Assembly: GCA_902802755.1 (NCBI GenBank)
Contig: CADCNH010000006.1
Coordinates: 1-63,457 of the forward strand
Direction: 5' to 3'
Length of the DNA: 63,457 nucleotides
Origin: an uncultured Bacteroidota bacterium
Lineage (GTDB): Bacteria > Bacteroidota > Bacteroidia > Bacteroidales > WCHB1-69
Under the pieces are notes generated by a model. The model was not told where the DNA came from, did not search any database, and worked only from the letters and a program-made list of their open reading frames with translations. The position numbers and the translations under genes were made by a program. Every line of letters begins with the position of its first letter. Position 1 is the first letter of the stretch. This document shows positions 18,110-27,245 of the stretch, one piece after another.

Positions 18110-20563
18110 CTAAAGGCTCACCACCGTAATCCCCGTGCCGCCCAGCTCCAGCGCTTCATCGCAGAAGCTGTTGACTTCCTTGCGCTTGGCTAGGTATTGC
18201 CGTATCACATGGCGCAGGATGCCATTGCCCTTTCCGTGCAGCAGCTTCACCTGGTGAATGCTTAGCAATACGGCTTCGTCTATGTAGCTCTCCAGCATTT
18301 GCAGCGCCTCGTCGGCTCTCATGCCCCGCATGTCCAGGGTGGTGTTGAAGTGGGAAATCTTCTGATTCATGGCGTCGGCCAAGGAACCACCATCCAGTCT
18401 CACACCCGTGCGTTTTACGGTTCGGGCTTCCCGCTTGCTGATTTTGGTCACTTTGTCCTTGGTAGTGCGAAGGGAAACGGAGTTGAACGAGATGGTGATA
18501 TCGTCCCCGTTGAGCTGGGTGATTTCGCCTACCACTTGGGTCTCTATCATAAAGACTGAATCACCCACGTGCAGGGTGGTGTCTTCGGGCTTCTCCTGTT
18601 TTTTTGCCTGTGTCTTGGGTTTGTGGATGGGTACAATGGGCTTCAGCGCAGGTTCTTTCTCTATGGATTCCACCTCCTTGGCGAATTCCTCTTTCAGCTT
18701 GACAATGTCCTGCCGTGCCTGCTTGGTCTTGACGGAGTCGGCCTTGTGCTCTTTGATTTCGCGTATGGTCTTTTCGATTACCTTGTTGGCGCTCTCGATA
18801 ATGCTGTTCGCCTGGTTTTTTGCTTTTTGGATGATGTCCTTCCGGTGCTTTTCCAGCTCGGCGAATTTCTCGCTGTATTCGTTGATCATCAGCGCCAATT
18901 GGTCATCTGCGGAATTGACGAGGCGGAGCATTTTGTCAATCTCCATCTTCTCGTTCTCAATCTGCTCCAGTTTCTTCTCGTAGTCAATTTGGGCGGTGCC
19001 GGTTTTACTGACGGCATTGTCGATAATATGTTGGGGCAGACCAATTTCCCTTGCAATTTCGTAGGTGAAAGAACTGCCGGGCTTGCCCATTTTCAGTTTG
19101 AACAGCGGCCTCATGGCGGTCATGTCGAAGAGCATGGCCCCGTTGACCGCCTGCTTGTGGGTATCGGGAAAGAGTTTGAGATTGCCGTAATGCGTGGTAA
19201 TCACCCCGAAAGAGCCTTTGTCGTACATGGCTTCCAGCAAGGCTTCGGCCATCGCCCCGCCTGGTAGCGGGTCGGTGCCGGAACCGAACTCGTCAATCAG
19301 AAACAGCGACTTCTCGTCCAGATGCTCAATCATCATTTTGGCATTGGTGAGGTGCGAGCTGTAGGTGCTCAGGTCGTTCTCGATGGATTGCTCATCGCCC
19401 ATGTCGATAAAGAAATGATGGAAGATGCCCATGTCGGAAGTATCTGACAAGGAGACCAGTAAGCCGCATTGCAGCATGTATTGCAGCAGCCCGATGCTTT
19501 TCAGGCACACGGACTTTCCACCGGCATTGGGACCGGAGATAATCAGGATGCGCTCGTCGTTGACCAGACGGATGTCCAAGGGCTGGACTTTTTTGCTTGT
19601 GCCTTTGAAATTCAGGTAGAGCAGAGGATGGATGGCATTGTGCCAGTTCAGCATGCATTGGTCGAAAACATGGGGCAGAAAACCGTTGATATCAATGGCC
19701 AACAAGGCTTTCGCCCGGATAAAGTCGATGGTGCCGAGAAATTCGTGACCGTAGCGCAGGTTGTCGATGGAAGGCCGTATGCGCTGGGTGATTTCGGTCA
19801 GAATGCGGATGATTTCGCGGTGCTGGGCGTTCAGCAGGTCCTTGATTTCGTTGTTGGCGTCAAACACCTCGGCAGGCTCGATGAAAACGGTCTGTCCTGT
19901 AGCTGACTCGTCGTGGATAAAGCCTTTCAGGCGGCGTTTGAACTGGGCGGAGACGGGAATACAGAGACGTCCGTTTCTGACGGTCATCTCGGCATCATCC
20001 TTGGTGATGCCGTCTTGTTTGGCGGCATTTAGCAGTTTGCGGATGCGGCGGTCGGCCTCGCCCGAGATGCGGTTGATTTCGCTTTTGATGCGTCGCAGTT
20101 CATCCGAAGCGTTGTCGCGCAGCTGCCCTTTGGGGTCCAGTATCTTGTTGATGGCCTCCAGCAGGTCTTTTTCGGGCATAATATCCTGACAGATGGCCCA
20201 CAATCGGGGAAATTTGTTGTCCTCGTGCCTGATTTTGAAATAAACGAACACCTGGATAATCATATTGATGAAGGCTCGCAAAGCCGCCAGCTCATCCAGT
20301 TCGATATAGGTGCCGTCGATGTGAAGGCGCGAGAGTACCGGCCTCAAGTCGAAATAATCCTGGGCGGGGAAGGGGTCTTCCAGCAGCAAAACCTGCTTGA
20401 ATTCCTGCGTTTCCTGCAGTTGCTTATCAATCAGCTCGAAGGAGTCTGAATACTGGAGCTGATCCACCATTTCACAACCCATATCACTGATACAGTGATT
20501 CTTGACCAGCTCACGGATGGTGTTGAAACCAATTTTTTCTTCGAAAGAAGCAGGATATATCAT
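18110..20563 (-). CDS. mutS2: Endonuclease MutS2
   Basis: MutS-family ATPase; in other bacteria it limits recombination or rescues collided ribosomes. The 817-aa protein lacks the mismatch-reading domain of MutS1. It has the Walker A loop SGPNAGGKS near residue 340, the downstream DEFGSGTDP Walker B, a long coiled-coil arm (about 525-640) and the C-terminal Smr nuclease domain with LDMRGMRADEAL and LHGKGNGILR. Length and domain order are standard. The intergenic space after it carries two repeat families before gldD. Confidence 0.96.
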   Translation of the reverse strand: MIYPASFEEKIGFNTIRELVKNHCISDMGCEMVDQLQYSDSFELIDKQLQETQEFKQVLLLEDPFPAQDYFDLRPVLSRLHIDGTYIELDELAALRAFINMIIQVFVYFKIRHEDNKFPRLWAICQDIMPEKDLLEAINKILDPKGQLRDNASDELRRIKSEINRISGEADRRIRKLLNAAKQDGITKDDAEMTVRNGRLCIPVSAQFKRRLKGFIHDESATGQTVFIEPAEVFDANNEIKDLLNAQHREIIRILTEITQRIRPSIDNLRYGHEFLGTIDFIRAKALLAIDINGFLPHVFDQCMLNWHNAIHPLLYLNFKGTSKKVQPLDIRLVNDERILIISGPNAGGKSVCLKSIGLLQYMLQCGLLVSLSDTSDMGIFHHFFIDMGDEQSIENDLSTYSSHLTNAKMMIEHLDEKSLFLIDEFGSGTDPLPGGAMAEALLEAMYDKGSFGVITTHYGNLKLFPDTHKQAVNGAMLFDMTAMRPLFKLKMGKPGSSFTYEIAREIGLPQHIIDNAVSKTGTAQIDYEKKLEQIENEKMEIDKMLRLVNSADDQLALMINEYSEKFAELEKHRKDIIQKAKNQANSIIESANKVIEKTIREIKEHKADSVKTKQARQDIVKLKEEFAKEVESIEKEPALKPIVPIHKPKTQAKKQEKPEDTTLHVGDSVFMIETQVVGEITQLNGDDITISFNSVSLRTTKDKVTKISKREARTVKRTGVRLDGGSLADAMNQKISHFNTTLDMRGMRADEALQMLESYIDEAVLLSIHQVKLLHGKGNGILRHVIRQYLAKRKEVNSFCDEALELGGTGITVVSL

Positions 20564-20784
20564 CTACAACAAATTAGGTTGCAAAGGTACATGAATTTCC
20601 CGAAATAAAAGTAGTCATTTTAAATTACTCGCCATAAATCCGAATTTCATTAATACAAAGATATTATTCCGAAAAAAACACATTGAAGTGTAACGTTTCG
20701 GCACTTTCATGCGTCATGCTTATATAGGGGTATAATGCATGTTTATCTCCTTGGATTTTTATTTTTTTTAATACATAGATAGTT

Positions 20785-22842
20785 ATGAAAGACACGCAAC
20801 GCCATTATTTCTGTAAATCCGCTCCGAAACTGCGTCGTTTTTTTCCATTTGCCGTTTGCTTAATCCTTTTGCAAACTGTTTTCTTTGGCACATACGCCCA
20901 AAGCGAGTGGCAATGGGCCAATTTCTGGACGGGCAACGATGACCCGCTAAGTAGTACCCATGCATATAATTTTGTGGTCAAAACGGCATTTGATGACGAG
21001 GGGAATATTTATGCTTTTGGATCCTGTGGAGGAACTGCCCAAATACAAGATCAATCACAGGCCATACACATGTTGAATAATGCCTCGGTTTTAACAGCCA
21101 ATACACAAGGAAACGTGTTGGCAAAGTTTGACAGAAATGGGAATTTGTTGTGGCACAGACTTATCAAAAGTTCAGGATTTGGAACAGACTTTAATCCCTA
21201 TGATATGTTTTTTGACGGTGACAAAATTGTAATTGCAGGTGATTATAGCTTTCAAGCCACGGATCAGCTTTGGTTTTTTGACACGCTTATCAATTATCAA
21301 CATGTTGCGGGTATTCCCTTGGAAGAACAACATCCTCCATTTGCAGTCGGAAACTATACCTATTTTGTGACTTTTGACTTGGATGGGAATAGATTAGAGA
21401 GCGTTTTTATACATACATTATCAAGAGACATTACGAATGGACAACGAGCAAATCTTTATTTAGGATATAAAGGGTTTATATGTGTTGATAGTCATAGAAA
21501 CACATATGTTGCAGTTGATGAAGCATACAGTGGGGCAGATACTATGCCTTATACTGTTGTTGTTGAAAAAGATACTGCGAGGAGAACTTATGATGTTTTT
21601 TTTCCTGAAAACTGTTACGAATACGAGGAGGGCACTTGGAATGCTGTAAACAACACTTTATTTTGTAAACTTTCTCCAGAATGGGAATTGGAATGGGTGC
21701 GTCGTGTCGTTGATCATACTAACGGGTTGTCTCCAGCTCTTTCATGGGACACCATCAATCCTTATTTTACTCCTTGTACATTTGAATTAAGTATTGATGA
21801 TAATGACGAAGTGTATCTTTCTGGTTATTTAACAGACATGATGATGATGGATGAATACAACCAGTATCCAATGTATATTTATTGGGATAGTGTGCACTAT
21901 GCTACTGTACTTGATTGTGGAATGGCGTATTATACACCTTATATTATCAAATATGATTCTGACGGAAATGTTCTCTGGTCTAACCAAATATATGTCAGTC
22001 ACCCTTCGTCTAATACAGCACAGAATAAAACCATTTGGAAAGGCAATGCTATTTATGATAATAGTGTTTATTTGGTAGGAGATGCTCTTATTTCTGATGA
22101 TGTACCATCTTTATTCTATTTTGACGAGGAGTCAAACAATATGCCGGTAACACAAATAACAGAATATTTCGTTAGATTCAATGCTCAAACAGGTGATTTT
22201 GAAAATTGGGGCATTGTTCCTGGAGATAGAACATCAATAGGTCTTAGAGGAAGTGTCCGCCCTGCGGTAATTAACAACCATTTAATTACATTAGCAATAA
22301 GTTATTCTACAGATTTTCCTATGCTTCTTTGCTATTTTAACACAAATGGGGAATTTGAGAAAGCGGACACAATTGTACACATGTATGACAATAAGCAACA
22401 GATTGGTAAAATAATTGTTGATAATGACGGCTATATCTTGTGCGACATGATATGTAGTCAGAACCTTACATTTGGGAATGATTTCACCTTAGATTTATTG
22501 GGAGATACCCGTAGTCACGCAATTATTGCCCTCAAATACGACCCGTCCATTTTGGAGCCGTATCCGGAAGGACCTTTGGAGGTGGCGCAGTATGACGAGC
22601 GCTTAGACTGCATCCGTCTCTATCCGAACCCCGCCGTTGACCGTATCACCATCGAAAGTCCCGAAAACCTGCCCATCGACGGGGTGGCCATTACCAACCT
22701 TGCGGGCCAGTTTTTAGGCGTCCGTATTGTTGATGCCACGCATGCCGATATCAACGTCCGCAACCTCGCCCCCGGCACCTACATCGCGCACATCAACACC
22801 CGAGCGGGCAACACCGAAAGGAAGTTTGTGGTGAGGAGGTAG
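20785..22842 (+). CDS. T9SS client protein of unknown function
   Basis: 685-aa exported protein with a signal peptide ending in GTYAQ (about residue 39). The body repeats segments such as AFDDEGNIYAFGSCGG, LAKFDRNGNLLWHRLI and IKYDSDGNVLWSNQI, reminiscent of SBBP/beta-propeller blades. The last 75 residues are a T9SS type A sorting domain (IRLYPNPAVDRITIES ... LAPGTYIAHI). Base composition changes sharply near 22540: the body is AT-rich while the tail is clearly GC-rich. A second copy of the last 26 codons lies at 24185-24265. Substrate or partner unknown. Confidence 0.8.
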   Translation: MKDTQRHYFCKSAPKLRRFFPFAVCLILLQTVFFGTYAQSEWQWANFWTGNDDPLSSTHAYNFVVKTAFDDEGNIYAFGSCGGTAQIQDQSQAIHMLNNASVLTANTQGNVLAKFDRNGNLLWHRLIKSSGFGTDFNPYDMFFDGDKIVIAGDYSFQATDQLWFFDTLINYQHVAGIPLEEQHPPFAVGNYTYFVTFDLDGNRLESVFIHTLSRDITNGQRANLYLGYKGFICVDSHRNTYVAVDEAYSGADTMPYTVVVEKDTARRTYDVFFPENCYEYEEGTWNAVNNTLFCKLSPEWELEWVRRVVDHTNGLSPALSWDTINPYFTPCTFELSIDDNDEVYLSGYLTDMMMMDEYNQYPMYIYWDSVHYATVLDCGMAYYTPYIIKYDSDGNVLWSNQIYVSHPSSNTAQNKTIWKGNAIYDNSVYLVGDALISDDVPSLFYFDEESNNMPVTQITEYFVRFNAQTGDFENWGIVPGDRTSIGLRGSVRPAVINNHLITLAISYSTDFPMLLCYFNTNGEFEKADTIVHMYDNKQQIGKIIVDNDGYILCDMICSQNLTFGNDFTLDLLGDTRSHAIIALKYDPSILEPYPEGPLEVAQYDERLDCIRLYPNPAVDRITIESPENLPIDGVAITNLAGQFLGVRIVDATHADINVRNLAPGTYIAHINTRAGNTERKFVVRR

Positions 22843-22900
22843 CAGTTGGTAGTTGGGGCGATGGCAGGTCGGAGGCCACCGTCTGTTGCTTATTCTACCC

Positions 22901-23935
22901 TTACCTCTTTTGTTTAGCCAACTTTTTCACGGTGTCAACCTCTTTGACAAGCTGTTCCGTAGTAGGAAGATACAATTTGTACTCACTGGCGAGTATGGTT
23001 TTGTTATCTTCAGGCAACGTCATTCTTACCAGCGTGTCATTCTTTTGGGTGCAGAGCAAAATGCCTATGGTGGGATTCTCATCGGGCAGTTTCTCAATGC
23101 GGTCATAGTAATTGACATACATCTGCAATTGTCCCAAGTCCTGATGGGTCAGTTTACCCGTTTTCGTCTCAATTATGACAAAACATTTCAATAGACGATT
23201 GTAAAATACGAGGTCAACGAAGAATTCATCATCTTCAAGCATTATCCGTTTCTGGCGATCTACAAAAGTGAACCCTTTACCCAGTTCGAGCATAAATTCT
23301 GTGAGATGAAACCGGATGGCGTCCTCCAAATCTTTCTCGTAGTAGCTCGATTTTGGATGCAGACCTAAGAATTCCAGCATCATGGGTTCCTTTATCACCT
23401 CTGCGGGATTTTCTGGGATTCTCTGTTTGCGGGCAACAGCCAATACACTCTCCTTGTCATTACTCATAAGCAGACGCTCATAAAGCATAGAATTGATTTG
23501 CCGCTCCGTCTCTCGTGCCGTCCATGCATTGTTGACCGATTCCAACTCATAATACTCCCGCTTGTCGGGATCCTCAATCTGAATCAGCCTACGATATTGA
23601 CTCCAATTCAATTGCGAACGCATTGTGTTCGCAATTGGGTAAGTCCTGTAAAACTGACGGCTTTGTTCTAATTGGCGCACACTGAACCCACTCCCATATT
23701 CAGGTGTCAAAAGCTTCGAAAGGTTCCTGATGAAGTACTTGCCATAGTCTGCGCGATCTTTCCCTTGCTGCTCTTCTTCAAAGATACGCTTCCCTATGTT
23801 CCAATACATCTGTACGCGACAGAAATCAACGCTACGCACGGCATTACTGCGAGCATTTTCTATTATCTGACAGGTGTCTTGATAAAGCGTGTCGATAGAT
23901 TCGATTTTTACAAGTTCAGCCTCATTCTTTTTCAT
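22901..23935 (-). CDS. DUF1016 (YhcG) family PD-(D/E)XK nuclease
   Basis: 344-aa protein. The N-terminal half is the helical DUF1016 N domain with VQMYWNIGKRIFEEEQ and FSVRQLEQSRQFY; the C-terminal half is a PD-(D/E)XK core with FFVDLVFYN and CFVIIETKTGKLTHQDLGQLQMY. Family members are frequent next to restriction-modification and other mobile defence genes, though their action is unsettled. It is antiparallel to its neighbours and lies between the two copies of a T9SS gene tail, suggesting acquisition by recombination. Confidence 0.88.
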   Translation of the reverse strand: MKKNEAELVKIESIDTLYQDTCQIIENARSNAVRSVDFCRVQMYWNIGKRIFEEEQQGKDRADYGKYFIRNLSKLLTPEYGSGFSVRQLEQSRQFYRTYPIANTMRSQLNWSQYRRLIQIEDPDKREYYELESVNNAWTARETERQINSMLYERLLMSNDKESVLAVARKQRIPENPAEVIKEPMMLEFLGLHPKSSYYEKDLEDAIRFHLTEFMLELGKGFTFVDRQKRIMLEDDEFFVDLVFYNRLLKCFVIIETKTGKLTHQDLGQLQMYVNYYDRIEKLPDENPTIGILLCTQKNDTLVRMTLPEDNKTILASEYKLYLPTTEQLVKEVDTVKKLAKQKR

Positions 23936-24184
23936 CTCTAAATTTTTAAATTGTTGCCTGCAAATTTACAAAATAAGAGCAAACAAATCAAGTGTCAATT
24001 ATATTTAACTCGCTAAATATCAAAATGATAAAAGTGACATTTTTCGTTTGAAAAGAGGTTGTTTTCGGAAAGAAAGTTGCAAAGTGCAAAAAATGCACAA
24101 AACAGTACTTGGCGCCGACTCGGATTGAGCACCTGGAATTTTGGAAGATTTTCCCCGTGAACGTACAATTTCCGTTCACACCCC

Positions 24185-24265
24185 AACCTCGCCCTTGGCA
24201 CCTACCTCGCGCACATCAACACCCGAGCAGGCAGCACCGAAAGGAAGTTTGTGGTGAGGAGGTGA
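24185..24265 (+). pseudogene. Remnant: last 26 codons of a T9SS client gene
   Basis: The 81 bases match 22762-22842 with 7 differences and keep the same frame and stop position (NLALGTYLAHI ... KFVVRR, stop TGA instead of TAG). No start or body precedes it. It is either the tail of a lost paralogue or a recombination scar. Confidence 0.8.
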
Positions 24266-24320
24266 AAAATTATTTGGCGGCGAAACATAATTTTAGTATC
24301 TTTGCTGCCAAATAATTTTT
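24265..24320 (+). promoter_or_regulatory. Promoter of the first AAA ATPase, inside a 17-bp inverted repeat
   Basis: -33 TTTG at 24273-24276, a 20-nt spacer and -7 TATCTTTG at 24297-24304. The arms 24265-24281 and 24304-24320 are complementary over 17 bp with one mismatch (core TATTTGGC/GCCAAATA), so the repeat spans the whole promoter and ends just before the ATG. It could be an operator for autoregulation. Confidence 0.65.
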
Positions 24321-24325
24321 AGCGT

Positions 24326-25783
24326 ATGAGAACGTCTATTGTTGCAAGAGAGACTGAAATCCACCAGCTGGATACCTTGATGGAGGAAGAACTCCCCCAG
24401 TTTGTCGCCGTGTATGGCAGACGGCGTGTGGGTAAAACCTTTTTGGTCAGAGAGTATTTTAACGATGAATTTGCTTTCTTTCACACAGCCATATCTCCTC
24501 GTGAACTGAAAGATCGGCAACCAGAATTGCTTTACAGAATCCAGCTGGACGAATTTGGAAAGACTTTGAAATTGTATGGCTATCAAGACGATTCCCAAAT
24601 CAAAGACTGGTTCGATGCTTTTGACCGTTTGTGGCGGCTTATACAACAACATTCTGCCGAAGAAAGGCTTGTCCTGTTTATTGACGAGATGCCTTGGTTG
24701 GACACTCCTCGCGCGGGTTTTATGAGTGCTTTGGAACATTTCTGGAACCGATATGCTTCCGGACGCCACAAACTGCTGCTTATCGCCGCAGGAAGCGCAA
24801 CGGCATGGATGTTGGACAATTTGGTAAACAACAATGGAGGTCTCTACGACAGGACATCACGTGACATTCATGTACATCCATTTTCGCTTTCTGAAACAGA
24901 AACTTATTTCCAAAAACGAAATATCTTAATGGATCGGTATGACATAGCACAGTCGTACATGATTGTAGGTGGTGTTCCTTATTACCTTTCTTTGTTCGAA
25001 AAAGGGAAATCTCTTGCCCAAAATATCGACGCTGTTTTTTTCGAGCGTGGCAACAAGCTGCAAAAGGAATACGATCGTCTGTTCCAGTCCATGTTTGCCG
25101 ACAACGACAAATTCAAGAAGTTTGTAGAATGTATCAGCAAATATCGCTATGGTGTCTTGCGGACCCAAATATGCAAAGAGCTTGGCATCACGGACGGGGG
25201 AAATATCTCGGAGATTCTTCTTTCCTTGGAAGAGAGCGACATCATCACCTCATTTTTCAATTTCGGGGAGTCCAAAAGAAACAAGTACTATAAACTTACC
25301 GATCCTTTTTGCCTGTTTTACCTGAAATTTGTCGTGAAGCATCCCACCAACAATAAAACATTCTGGCAGGACAACCAAAATCTGCCCAAACTCAATGCTT
25401 GGCGCGGACAGGCATTCGAGGATGTCTGTTTTTCGCATCAGGAACAAATCAAACGGGCGCTGGGCATACAGGGAGTTCACACGGAGATATACCCTTGGCG
25501 GTTCATTTCCGAAGGCGAAACTCCAGGGGCGCAGATCGATATGCTCATTGACAGGGCTGACAGGGTTGTCAATGTATGCGAAATGAAATTTGTGCAGGGG
25601 GAATTCTCCATTGACAAGGACTATGATGAAAAACTCCGTAATAAAATCGTTGCCGTTACAGAACATACAGGCAGTCGAAAGAACCCGCAAATGACTCTTG
25701 TCACTACCTACGGCTTGAAAAAGGGCATCTATAGCGGAAGAATCCAAAAAGTGGTGACCTTGGATGATTTGTTTGCTTTTTGA
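24326..25783 (+). CDS. AAA ATPase with C-terminal nuclease-like domain (DUF234 type)
   Basis: 485-aa protein of the archaeal/bacterial ATPase family. Walker A is YGRRRVGKTFLV (about residues 30-41), Walker B is RLVLFIDEMPWLD, and AAGSATAWM may be sensor 1. A winged-helix segment follows (ICKELGITDGGNISEILLSLEES). The C-terminal third resembles DUF234, with AQIDMLIDRADRVVNVCEMKF giving a D...ExK nuclease signature. Biological role unknown; these genes are multi-copy and patchy in Bacteroidota, as expected for mobile or selfish elements. It is the only gene on its transcript, under an unusual palindromic promoter. Confidence 0.85.
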   Translation: MRTSIVARETEIHQLDTLMEEELPQFVAVYGRRRVGKTFLVREYFNDEFAFFHTAISPRELKDRQPELLYRIQLDEFGKTLKLYGYQDDSQIKDWFDAFDRLWRLIQQHSAEERLVLFIDEMPWLDTPRAGFMSALEHFWNRYASGRHKLLLIAAGSATAWMLDNLVNNNGGLYDRTSRDIHVHPFSLSETETYFQKRNILMDRYDIAQSYMIVGGVPYYLSLFEKGKSLAQNIDAVFFERGNKLQKEYDRLFQSMFADNDKFKKFVECISKYRYGVLRTQICKELGITDGGNISEILLSLEESDIITSFFNFGESKRNKYYKLTDPFCLFYLKFVVKHPTNNKTFWQDNQNLPKLNAWRGQAFEDVCFSHQEQIKRALGIQGVHTEIYPWRFISEGETPGAQIDMLIDRADRVVNVCEMKFVQGEFSIDKDYDEKLRNKIVAVTEHTGSRKNPQMTLVTTYGLKKGIYSGRIQKVVTLDDLFAF

Positions 25784-25865
25784 CTTTTGAGTTGTAGGTC
25801 ATAATACGCATAATTAGAGTCATTGTCAGAGGGTGACAGTCCTTTTTTTTGTTGGTGGGATGTGG

Positions 25866-25899
25866 AGAAAAAAATAGAGCCGTCACATGTGGCGGCTCT
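25866..25899 (-). terminator. Rho-independent terminator of the Val(CAC)-like tRNA
   Basis: A 12-bp stem (AGAGCCGTCACA/TGTGGCGGCTCT, one G-T pair, 25876-25899) followed on the minus strand by a run of T. Confidence 0.75.
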
Positions 25900-25904
25900 G
25901 TCGT

Positions 25905-25982
25905 TGGTGGGACGTATAGGATTTGAACCTATGACCTCTGCCGTGTGGAGGCAGCGCTCTAAACCAACTGGGCTAACGTCCC
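25905..25982 (-). tRNA. tRNA-Val(CAC), with unusual bases
   Basis: Cloverleaf on the minus strand: acceptor GGGACGT/ACGTCCC, anticodon stem CTGCC/GGCAG, T stem ATAGG/CCTAT, discriminator A and encoded CCA (25905-25907). The anticodon loop is TCCACAC, giving CAC if numbered normally. Oddities: position 33 is C instead of the near-universal T, the D stem GCCC/GAGC has a C-A mismatch, and the T loop is TTCAAAT. It may be weakly active or decaying. Confidence 0.75.
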
Positions 25983-25992
25983 GTTTTTGAGG

Positions 25993-26024
25993 TTGCAAAA
26001 ATACGAAAAAAAATCGTACCTTTG
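25993..26024 (+). promoter_or_regulatory. Promoter of the MFS transporter gene
   Basis: TTG at 25993-25995, a 21-nt spacer and TACCTTTG at 26017-26024. Only 8-17 bases separate the -7 element from the possible start codons. Confidence 0.55.
25996..26003 (-). promoter_or_regulatory. -7 element for the Val(CAC)-like tRNA
   Basis: Minus-strand TATTTTTG 14 bp before the tRNA, with a TTG (plus-strand CAA, 26026-26028) 22 nt upstream. It interleaves with the divergent promoter of the MFS gene. Confidence 0.5.
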
Positions 26025-26032
26025 TCAAGTTT

Positions 26033-27238
26033 TTGAAAAAAATGAAAGATACTGATAATCAGCCCCAAGAGAAACTGTGGAACAGCAACTATACCAAGGT
26101 ATGGATTGCCAATTTCATGATTTTCTTCTCTTTCATGCTGCTGACACCGCTACTTCCGCTTTATCTGAAGGACACTTTTGATGCTAACAAGCAAACTATC
26201 GGACTGGTGTTGTCGGGCTATACTTTGATGGCATTGCTTATCCGCCCTTTCAGCGGTTTTTTTGTTGATAGTTTTCCCCGCAAGAAAACCCTGCTGCTTT
26301 TTTATGGCTTGTTCTGCATTTTCTTCGGGGGTTACCTGATGGCAGGTTCGCTGTTGCTCTTTGCCATTGTCCGGACACTTCACGGGGCTCCGTTCGGGGC
26401 GGCCACTGTTTCCAACAGTACCGTAGCCATCGATGTGCTGCACCCCTCGCGCAGGGCGGAAGGTATTGGCTATTACGGACTAAGCAACAATATCGCCTCG
26501 GCTATTGCGCCCGCTTTGGCCATTTACATCTTGCAAGTCAGCAACAGCTACGAATTGCTCTTTTGGTTGGCTTTGCTCACATCGGGCATAGGCTTTGCTG
26601 TCAATTCCACTTTGCAGTTGAACAGCAGGGAACTGATTCCTGACAAGCCCAAAATCTCCCTCGACCGTTTCTTCCTGCTGAAAGGCTGGAGCGAAGGATT
26701 GGCGATGGTATGCTATGCGTTTTCCTATGGAGTCTTGTCCACCTACGTGGCTATTTACGGCAAGGAGGAACTGGGCATCACGGGCGGTACGGGAGTGTTT
26801 TTCATGCTGCTTTCCGCCGGACTGATTCTCTCCCGACTGATTGGCAGTCGCAGTTTGCGCGAGGGAAAAATCGTGCAGAACGCTTCCGCGGGAGTGGTGG
26901 TGTCGCTGTTCGGTTATCTGATGTTTGCCGCCTTGCATAACCCCATTGGCTATTATGGAGCGGCTTTGGTGATAGGCTTGGGCAATGGGCACATGTGGCC
27001 GGCTCTTCAGACCATGTTCATCAACCTGGCGCCTCACACCCAGCGGGGTACTGCCAATTCCAGCATCCTGATCTGTTGGGATATCGGTGTAGGCTTGGGA
27101 ATCATGGTCGGAGGTATTGTTTCAGAGCATATTGGTTACCACCAAGCTTTCTGGACTTCCTGGGGGGTGAACCTTGCAGGGGTGCTGTTTTTCTATCTTT
27201 ATGTGCGACAGAGTTTCCTGAAAAATAAATTAAGGTAA
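26033..27238 (+). CDS. Major facilitator superfamily transporter
   Basis: 401-aa inner-membrane transporter with about 12 hydrophobic segments. The loop between helices 2 and 3 reads GFFVDSFPRKKTLL, the MFS motif A position, and HGAPFGAATVSN fits helix 4. It resembles drug/sugar exporters of the YfcJ/arabinose-efflux type, but the substrate cannot be told. Two starts are possible (26033 MKKMKDTD or 26042 MKDTD); the second leaves more room after the promoter. It is a single-gene unit, divergent from the tRNA. Confidence 0.88.
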   Translation: MKKMKDTDNQPQEKLWNSNYTKVWIANFMIFFSFMLLTPLLPLYLKDTFDANKQTIGLVLSGYTLMALLIRPFSGFFVDSFPRKKTLLLFYGLFCIFFGGYLMAGSLLLFAIVRTLHGAPFGAATVSNSTVAIDVLHPSRRAEGIGYYGLSNNIASAIAPALAIYILQVSNSYELLFWLALLTSGIGFAVNSTLQLNSRELIPDKPKISLDRFFLLKGWSEGLAMVCYAFSYGVLSTYVAIYGKEELGITGGTGVFFMLLSAGLILSRLIGSRSLREGKIVQNASAGVVVSLFGYLMFAALHNPIGYYGAALVIGLGNGHMWPALQTMFINLAPHTQRGTANSSILICWDIGVGLGIMVGGIVSEHIGYHQAFWTSWGVNLAGVLFFYLYVRQSFLKNKLR

Positions 27239-27245
27239 AAGTGCA

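Larger units (their letters stand above)
23936..24325. other. 390-bp intergenic region with a T9SS-tail remnant
   Basis: AT-rich to about 24100 (including the DUF1016 gene's leader), then GC-rich from 24109 to 24265 where the duplicated T9SS tail lies, then an inverted repeat that encloses a promoter. No intact gene is seen. Confidence 0.65.

Noticed and set aside
24109..24184. Further upstream part of the T9SS remnant gene
   Set aside because: I could not align this GC-richer stretch with the client gene beyond the last 26 codons, so the pseudogene call is limited to 24185-24265.
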